The position numbers and the translations under genes were made by a program. Below, in pieces: positions 60,401 to 64,000 of a stretch of DNA of 64,000 nt. The DNA lies in IMG/VR virus record IMGVR_UViG_3300019762_000005, positions 28,676-92,675 of that record; one strand, written 5' to 3'. The notes below the pieces were generated by a model. That model had not been told where the DNA came from. It saw only the letters and a list, made by a program, of their open reading frames with translations, and made no database searches. Position 1 is the first letter of the stretch. The number at the start of each line of letters is the position of its first letter. Source of the DNA: a virus.

Positions 60401-62279
60401 CGTTATCTATGTTAATTAAATTGCTTTCTAAGTTCTTTATCTCGCTATACTCTTCAAGTTTTTTAACTTCCTTAAGAAATTCATTATACTTGCTAGTTTG
60501 CTCAGTAGTTTTTCCAGGGTTCAAGTCTAATGTAGAAGAGTCGTATGAAAGCCTATCTTGTCCAGCTACAGACTCCAATGAACTAATACCATGTCTTTTA
60601 CCAACTCTTTCTAATTGTTCGTTAAAAGCTAGAGTTTTACTATCAATAGCACTCTTGATATTGTCGTACTGAATTAAAGAGTTCTCTCTATAACCCCTGT
60701 TAAGGAATACTTGCCTCTGGTTTACGTAATCCTTTGAACGATTATAAACATTTTCTAATCTTTCTATAGTTGCTATAGCTTTGTCAGCTCGCTCTTTATA
60801 GTCGTCACTCATGTCTTTTTGCTGAGGACCGTTTTTTAACCCTTTGTAAAGTTCTATAAGTTTCCCTGTGGTACCATTTTCGAACGCTCTATGAGCTTGA
60901 GAAACAAGAGATGCTTCATTCAGTTTTTCAACCTTATCGTAATCTTTAGCTTTTTGAGCTTCTAGTATTTGGTTATTAAGAACTATCTGGTCAGCAAGGT
61001 CATTGAATACATCTGTAGCCGTTTTGACATCTCCACTCTTAGCTATATTATCATATTGAGAAAGTATTGCTTGTTGTCTTTCATAAGCATTGTTAGCGGC
61101 TGTTCTCTCAGAAACTCTACCGTCTTCAGTATCGGTTTTCTTTATAGCTCCTTTTAAGTTTGTTCCACCAGTTTGAGAAGCTCCACCAATAGCACCCCAA
61201 AATGCTGCGGCCCAAGCTTGGTCCTGACCTAAGTACTCGATAACTTCAGCCATTCCAACCTCTTTACCCTTACCTATAGCAGTACCAGCCTCAGCACCTA
61301 TATGATTGACTAACTCTTCTATTGCTTCCTGTCCAGATTCAAGTCCAAGTTCTCCAATAGTTCTACCTATGGTTTGTTTGCTTAGAATGTTACGGGTAAG
61401 TTGATTGCCTTTTAACAGCTTTCCTGCAGACGTGATATTCAATAAGAAGTTTACTTTGTTGATCTTAGAGGTCATTGCTGCTGCATCTCCAGCCAACTTC
61501 TTAGCATCTTCGTAGCTTTTTCCAAGACTAATATTGTCCTCTAACGTTTGGTGGTAAACACTGTTAGTCTCCATTAACGTTTCAATATGATTTAACGCAT
61601 AAGCATTTGCTGAAGCTCCAGCAAAGTCTTGTATTCTTTTGAAAGAGTTTCCTCTCTCTATACCTGCTAAAGCATTACCATAAAGTTTACTCTTGTTAAG
61701 ATTCCTAACAGCTTTTAACCCAGAGCCAATAGCTTTACCTACTCCACCTAAGACCATACCTTCAACGATAAATTCTGCAGCAGACTTAACTGTGTCAGAA
61801 CCTCCTTCAATCCACCAAGCAGGGTCTCCCATATCGAATGCTTCATTAGGATTTTCTTTATAGATAGGTGTAGCTTCACGTAATGATTCTTGAGCTTCGT
61901 TTGTGAAATCAGTAAGCCAGTTAGACGTGTCGCTAGAATCAAAGTATGAAGGTATATCAAAAGCAGATGCTAATCCACCTATAACACCAGGAACTACATT
62001 CCCTAATCTCGCAACACCGTTGCCTAATTGCTCCCAGTTAGATTGTGATTGAGCTCTTTGCTTTTCTAAATTATCGCCATAAGGGTCTATGTTTTCACCA
62101 AGGTAATTAGTGAATTCATCAATATTTCTATCTGTTGTTGAGAATCCTTTAGAACTTTGATTAGCCTCCCAACTTTGTTGACCAAGGCTTTCTAAATCAT
62201 CATATAGAGGGTCGGGGGCTGACCCTCCACTTGATAAATTTTCATCATACTCGTCTGCGTTAAATCTTTTCTTTGCCAT
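51423..62279 (-). CDS. Giant virion RNA polymerase-like protein with HEXXH domain (3618 aa)
   Basis: The segment LTIQMGSDFDVDKLYTYQYN holds DFDVD (D2577, D2579, D2581), the metal-binding DxDxD of single-chain crAss-like RNA polymerases such as phi14:2 gp66 (related to RNAi polymerases). N-terminal 380 residues: Gly/Ala-rich hydrophobic stretches (VVPGVIGGLASAF; FIVEGMVLGGVGKAIGSGL), possibly for membrane passage. A highly charged coiled coil lies at about 640-705. Near the end TLLHEALHAVT (HEALH at 3420-3424), then NIEEFVAISM, reads as a zinc metallopeptidase. Much longer than the phi14:2 protein. Likely packaged and injected to transcribe early genes. The polymerase call rests mainly on one motif, size and context. 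Confidence 0.78.
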   Translation of the reverse strand: MAKKRFNADEYDENLSSGGSAPDPLYDDLESLGQQSWEANQSSKGFSTTDRNIDEFTNYLGENIDPYGDNLEKQRAQSQSNWEQLGNGVARLGNVVPGVIGGLASAFDIPSYFDSSDTSNWLTDFTNEAQESLREATPIYKENPNEAFDMGDPAWWIEGGSDTVKSAAEFIVEGMVLGGVGKAIGSGLKAVRNLNKSKLYGNALAGIERGNSFKRIQDFAGASANAYALNHIETLMETNSVYHQTLEDNISLGKSYEDAKKLAGDAAAMTSKINKVNFLLNITSAGKLLKGNQLTRNILSKQTIGRTIGELGLESGQEAIEELVNHIGAEAGTAIGKGKEVGMAEVIEYLGQDQAWAAAFWGAIGGASQTGGTNLKGAIKKTDTEDGRVSERTAANNAYERQQAILSQYDNIAKSGDVKTATDVFNDLADQIVLNNQILEAQKAKDYDKVEKLNEASLVSQAHRAFENGTTGKLIELYKGLKNGPQQKDMSDDYKERADKAIATIERLENVYNRSKDYVNQRQVFLNRGYRENSLIQYDNIKSAIDSKTLAFNEQLERVGKRHGISSLESVAGQDRLSYDSSTLDLNPGKTTEQTSKYNEFLKEVKKLEEYSEIKNLESNLINIDNDVKKLDDIFNEIITPEYQAQKSIEAAEAQEEAEKNIEDAKREKAKEADKAERKEEKAKEKTDLKDAKETIEGNQSLSDKELKDLAKKFYQHQEDQSSVAKEAPQQSTTTTADLEKFVDGSATQGELDKIRKYADDLDMLTPDMADKIALKSQAIQKALDAREFAAQKTSETESTLNDVFNEDKAKDVDEASEKAVADVKKANAEASSDTNDEFDYSRTTDGYNKLAYLSRAFSQMVNDEGKVSREDLDNSLLEGNSKLLLSDSFDIGTPITIAVDDNAETEVYVPNSTEKEKTTWGALKSNLSESEIADYIPIVIKDSEGRNIAYLHSADWMKEENIKGSIEENLKNIRSIRKEIIDKGSISTTVSDKKPGSLISNKDGYQKVSDAFPDPNLKIFITVNGEMKGLKTPFKGSLINDVDSLLEGVAYTLLPTSNGESIATPISNEKMSGDMVHSIISAVEAFSSQEHNDLSEHLVNNSETDVRNVEGLRKYLKQFAYLFNVPDTYDSLEDYLKHEDVNSIYRLMTVTGNSIDFGAGGGMKTFSLSANTPEEARPAIMNRLKTHLEESFFNVNQTSINSSKAVEGLVNGEVDVLANSYNDLIKENTSTGLLSFNIGTEENPEYIYTIQPSIEFDDSFANKEVAAKKEAAPKSDVKAVDSKGNINYDALEFDFGQETFEDDEDIDFSDFDVFELPFTQDNKVALRSSVEHLFIHPKIPFGLQHSTIRGISAKMFIKILENDNKLSKEDTVTFFRQEKDNLERLRDEATGKKKALISLFVNNFENVATLTKRRLSKYSNIKIIEGETGQDLDFGESAGILEKKSFEDGSTTFLLNTKDTMSERLKMFMAGIPASNTHNLIGIENFMEFDEVSNEVMSLLAGRKPDFNDYVDVLSDTEIHAAKPWMKNFVDKLKTADDQVKTEFTVAMTKHHVKMNMVFWKVDGGKYTLSPADSNSGKVEDILLKEWKGNLFSMPYIKSNDEGDHIVDKEAFQSVEARFKSYKTAPPSQEVFTDLLSSIGLDLSEDVIDKMLTGKYKNKAGIVLTYKQLMTLPKASPLAMMVNTLSALSKKKKPLDTLSLPFKETEIKHLAKVNSKFITNKYSASHKAGEKTIWSFSNNKYANNRIQDLKRLNESTFNGEKVFTNTKLTQLNSLSFNGTHNDLMRMALLDDAGEPMIADNGEIVIDKNSKMYKFYEVSYLSLETLKKLKSKAKGSGKLTENSPMEHEVVKLGLFANRGASDKEGNRRVKMFYPTMSDKSTMLLLETLAQDIGVDENGSISDSSVRTVYEQMALPELNRIRSFENIKENGKSVDVKGYKDGANKFLIFPELNNDPSIMLDGKLVITPNNPEPIIAYLKDFLNNVISEQIEDWRNLGIVNDKGVLTFVDSQYKKKFKKHGLKNIAADYAINYMLHNASVFKNYTGDPALFYKSKSDDSVQQSMDTFINMGKRLAGDLAPGYESDLKGTYKVAFIKDPESVSNNIKFYTKTLDGEEITDAEIESYKNGSKGIKGQIKAKYPKSSPYFDIEGADAQEFVSWKEHLKVLKGIGKISEKKLQQLTKKLEKNESLDSRELDVVFQPLKPVHVSNKFEKHNDLDRRIYIKSSAFPLLPQLTGGLEIDKMRKKMEEQGVDKVVFYTATKVGAPSNSVEAYEKDGTLKNDISFDNAIDLSYDGWRIQQDVPYKEDKDKINVGTQERKLLFSNIKGIGGFSYNGKKYTGEKLEAVYNSLYEEIYEDSYNQLIEDLEWNGKDLNRQKLGEMLIQEAIERDYPLNDQLALEIVDGDFKVPLWALTSTEKVESLLTSIVNNKIIKKKHHGKSYVLGSEEGFRNVKSFEESAGALSEYKNKIVWTSSFNNELLPHKFTSSTFRPSQVLVPTIMKDRNGKVINVQDYATEVDGKLMLDETKIPKELLQLFGFRIPTQGHNSMMMMEIVGFLPKEMGDLLIASRDLTIQMGSDFDVDKLYTYQYNIFQDTDGTFLDVRKLTDENIRMIYDNHVDDDPASTKLLEAMFGEDAIPENWRKLKSEFKEKQTQNSILDIHNAVMSNPDTEMQSLMAKPIDFGDLDGAEGLANTIANQRSARLEGSKLFNPTSATYQRQKYVNASAGKAGVGALSLDSVFHATAQNKGLFVRGTKKNPFEMRFGLQKSTGVISNAKTLDGKKYISDVIAAYQSAAVDNEKEQILDKLNINGYTFGTIKALALLGFDESTISAVISQDVIFELANRLTVNDSALASERLTKEDIMRNMLDEIDGEVDPALADRSTSNLLEYVEKGEAIADYKSTQKAILAKFIKLDELGDTITEIQLAINSDSSGVGKSMFALNKKVDGVIDLYGHKSIGGADNLIGDYVLPKDMEDDNPQESGYQRVGPYWIRPTTINGFASVRGAALGNEIFSKLFPYDSPVVREAISEYKEITGKKAITEKIFKKIFNGLKSYLYTDSFEHTFDAYLPQKRDELLMDRKDDKGVITKQSLASVIDKLKKQPGMDKHPFIGRLNTEINFNGQPSLVTFDAAKGEDFDEESIYMSVIDMFAGNKNYPSIDRTSNELIGDLMVYSMMNGGIQQAKEFVKYIPVEVFNQLGFSEMLRDIDFRDTAGYRITNGFMTQYFQNNSFEIETVDSKSLDFGGVPINKAYELTYNSELDLTPTYIRVEQQAGDLLFKFNGSTWEKIPTLGTTDISEYDMSEVNLLSVIEKNNENTINGVNEIAVPKKDSVVDNSDKFYEIDGLDISGKEKITRLLEQVDVNPEYKDLVDVVTKSLPEDISFSIESDLEAQGATRRSTNTGKIEIAINPTTGDLSKTLLHEALHAVTVAVIKEKKGKAYNNIKALHSLFVKKMESRYSESELNDLMYNDTWQRAALNIEEFVAISMTDSKFQSFMKTEIWNDKKTFFDKLTEVFKSILVALGVKKGVDLNPIVLKEVISLVNDNTALTRKPIGAGLGQVNTTGVNPKVLSKVKKSNPFGTFVDPDSIGESAPQDVFSDNERPLSFDDFKNKLEKKDCK

Positions 62280-62298
62280 ATTTGGATATTGTAGACTC

Positions 62299-62306
62299 CA
62301 AATATA
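62299..62306 (-). promoter_or_regulatory. -7 box upstream of the giant RNA polymerase gene
   Basis: TATATTTG on the minus strand, ending 19 nt before the start-codon A at 62279. I find no TTG at 20 nt upstream, so it may be weak or need an activator. It overlaps the end of the M15 peptidase gene region. Confidence 0.42.
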
Positions 62307-62314
62307 TGAAAATT

Positions 62315-62614
62315 TTAACCAAACTCTACATGGTAGTGCAATGGATTTCCATGCTTAATAACCTTCTTCACTCCAGGGAACTTAGATGGGTCTGCTTTGA
62401 AGTCCTTGTAGAACCTAGCTCCATCTGCATTATCTCTAAGATCAATAGCGTCTCCAGTAAGATGCTTTGACTGTTTAACGCTGGACTCAAGAGAATCGTT
62501 CAATTCTTCAGTACGCATACCGCTGGTAAGAACTGACCCTGGATATGAAGACTTTATATTTTGAATAGCAGATACGTTAGCTTTTCTCGTTGTAGGCTGA
62601 CTAACACTACCCAT
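62315..62614 (-). CDS. M15-type zinc peptidase domain (endolysin-like)
   Basis: 99 aa from the ATG at 62614. TSGMRTEELND...SKHLTGDAIDLR (H51, D58) and a C-terminal HYHVEF (H93/H95) are the metal ligands of the peptidase M15/VanY-like group, which cuts peptidoglycan cross-links. The same frame is open for about 25 codons upstream of the ATG and reads as protein (KRTAGKVDSPAEGLENISSI), so the domain may instead be made as a -1 frameshift tail of the preceding large protein. Confidence 0.75.
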   Translation of the reverse strand: MGSVSQPTTRKANVSAIQNIKSSYPGSVLTSGMRTEELNDSLESSVKQSKHLTGDAIDLRDNADGARFYKDFKADPSKFPGVKKVIKHGNPLHYHVEFG

Positions 62615-62664
62615 ATCATCTCCAAAAATACTACTGATGTTCTCTAGCCCCTCAGCAGGGCTAT

Positions 62665-64000
62665 CTACTTTCCCGGCTGTCCTTTTACTGGTCCTAGTTT
62701 TTCAGGAGTTACAGTAAGGAACTGCATAGCAGTATTCTTGTTAGGGAAACTAAACCCAGGGGTTTTAGTCAATCCGCTAAGCTTTGTAGTCATCTCTAAA
62801 AATCTTTCGAAGTCTCCTTCTTTAGGATTTCTAGCAATAGCTTCAAGCTCTTTTACAGCTTCAGGAATAGTCTGATCTTCAGTCAACGGACCATCCAACA
62901 TATTGTTTTGTAGGTGGTGATATATCATATTGAACAAAGGTGCTATTTTTTGACTATCACTTTTGTTGCTGTTTGAGAACGCTTTCTTATAGTAGTCAGC
63001 CATTCCTTGTAGATTCACTAGACTAGTTTCTTTTCCTTCTTCAAGTCCAGCTTTAACCTTTATACCTACAGTTCTATTATCAAGATGTTCTTGGTAAACA
63101 TTCACTTCTTTAGGATTAGCACCATCTCCAAACACACCAGGTCTTATTACTGAACCTGTAGCTTTAATGTCGTTTATAACATTGTTATCCTTGGTAAAAT
63201 CTGTCTTGATGTTTTTCCATTTGAAGTCTCTTCTTTGATCTTCAACTCTTCCTACAGAACCAGCAAGGCCAATTCTTTTTGATTGAGGAGTCTTGGCACT
63301 TTCAGTATAGAACTGCTCAAACTCTCCTTGAAGCTTGGAAGGAACATCAACGATATAACTAGTAGAGTTACCATCTTTATCTTCGACTCTCATCTCCATT
63401 TGAGGAGCTCTACTGTCGTAATCAATAATCTTATTGATAGATACATTTTTAGCAGTAGAGAATTGCTCTAACAAGTCTTCATCGACATCCATATACTCAG
63501 AATCTCCACCACTAACTTTGTAGACTCTGCTTCCTAGATTTTCTCTAACTTTTGTACCACTGTAATGAGATCCAATTATTGTCTTAGAGATATTATCCCA
63601 AACACCTTTTCCTCTAGCTTCTGGAGTAATAGCGAATCCTTGAGTTATTAAGTCTCTTTGTAGTTGCTGATCTAAACTCTTGTTATACATCTTCTCATAA
63701 ACCTGAGATGCTTCCATCTTCGTAGCGATGTCTTCTCCTAATCCACCTACTTCTCTATCTGCTATAGTTGAAAATTCATAAAGAACTTCAGACTGAACTT
63801 CTCTTAAAGCTTGAATCTCTTCAGGAGATAAACTCTTACTAGCATTGTTTATGAAGTTTCTGTAATTGTTCGCAGCTAGAGCATCAGTATCTTTAGTAGC
63901 TATACCGAATACAGATTTCTGAAGTTTAGCTCCGTGAATATTTGTAGTCTCATAATCAAGATTACCTACTATATTGTCTATAGTTGCTCCATCTAATCCT
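62665..64000 (-). CDS. Large virion-protein candidate, partial
   Basis: The frame enters from the right edge and ends at TAG 62665; the first ATG inside the window (63717) is not the true start, because the frame is open from 63999 down. Charged alpha/beta sequence without recognisable catalytic motif; ends PEKLGPVKGQPGK. It lies directly before an M15 peptidase and the vRNAP gene, so a packaged or tail-associated protein is likely. Confidence 0.65.
   Translation of the reverse strand, partial: GLDGATIDNIVGNLDYETTNIHGAKLQKSVFGIATKDTDALAANNYRNFINNASKSLSPEEIQALREVQSEVLYEFSTIADREVGGLGEDIATKMEASQVYEKMYNKSLDQQLQRDLITQGFAITPEARGKGVWDNISKTIIGSHYSGTKVRENLGSRVYKVSGGDSEYMDVDEDLLEQFSTAKNVSINKIIDYDSRAPQMEMRVEDKDGNSTSYIVDVPSKLQGEFEQFYTESAKTPQSKRIGLAGSVGRVEDQRRDFKWKNIKTDFTKDNNVINDIKATGSVIRPGVFGDGANPKEVNVYQEHLDNRTVGIKVKAGLEEGKETSLVNLQGMADYYKKAFSNSNKSDSQKIAPLFNMIYHHLQNNMLDGPLTEDQTIPEAVKELEAIARNPKEGDFERFLEMTTKLSGLTKTPGFSFPNKNTAMQFLTVTPEKLGPVKGQPGK

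Noticed and set aside
52270-61157. Many plus-strand frames over the giant gene
   Set aside because: All are antisense to the single 3618-codon frame with polymerase and HEXXH motifs.

Overview
The window is part of a low-GC, double-stranded DNA tailed phage genome that most resembles a crAss-like phage of a flavobacterium-like host (Bacteroidota). Several independent signs support this. There is a giant protein carrying the DxDxD motif of crAss-like virion RNA polymerases. The replication gene set is typical of the group: family B DNA polymerase, DnaB helicase, DnaG-like primase, SF2 helicase, PD-(D/E)XK nuclease, a UNG-like protein and a Sak4-like ATPase. Promoters have the Bacteroidota form TTG-N20-TATATTTG, A-rich start-codon leaders replace Shine-Dalgarno sites, and lipoproteins include one with a CHU_C-like segment. 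No integrase or transposase was seen. The genome continues past both ends of the window.

Layout. (1) 1-6.75 kb, minus strand: terminase large subunit (cut by the left edge, with a mini-intein in its P-loop) and a run of small genes, among them a DEDDh exonuclease and an Acb2-like cyclic-nucleotide sponge. (2) 6.75-8.0 kb: a divergent, mostly non-coding control region with direct repeats and a good leftward promoter. (3) 8-28.5 kb, plus strand: many small accessory genes broken up by structured non-coding DNA (about 11.06-11.38, 13.72-14.37, 17.58-17.67, 19.86-20.28 and 21.81-22.03 kb). These include tRNA-like genes with sound acceptor and T arms but abnormal central parts. (4) 28.5-47.6 kb, plus strand: the replication and recombination module. 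Its DnaB helicase has an intein in the Walker A motif, and its Sak4-like gene is split by a 290-nt group I intron. In its middle lies a four-gene ubiquitin-like cassette: Ub-like, E2-like, JAB/JAMM peptidase and E1/ThiF-like. (5) 47.6-64 kb, minus strand: a 1262-residue protein, a 3618-residue virion RNA polymerase-like protein that also carries an HEXXH metallopeptidase-like motif, an M15 peptidase, and a large protein cut by the right edge.

How the parts fit together (inference). The giant RNA polymerase is probably packaged, injected and used to transcribe early genes. The plus-strand module then copies and repairs DNA: loader, DnaB, primase, PolB and SSB-like proteins whose acidic tails end in DDWD. 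The Ub-like cassette lies between primase and nucleases and the JAB protein also carries DDWD, so its targets may be replication proteins. Terminators mark off transcription units, including one between the Ub-like gene and its enzymes and one in the convergent gap at 47.6 kb.
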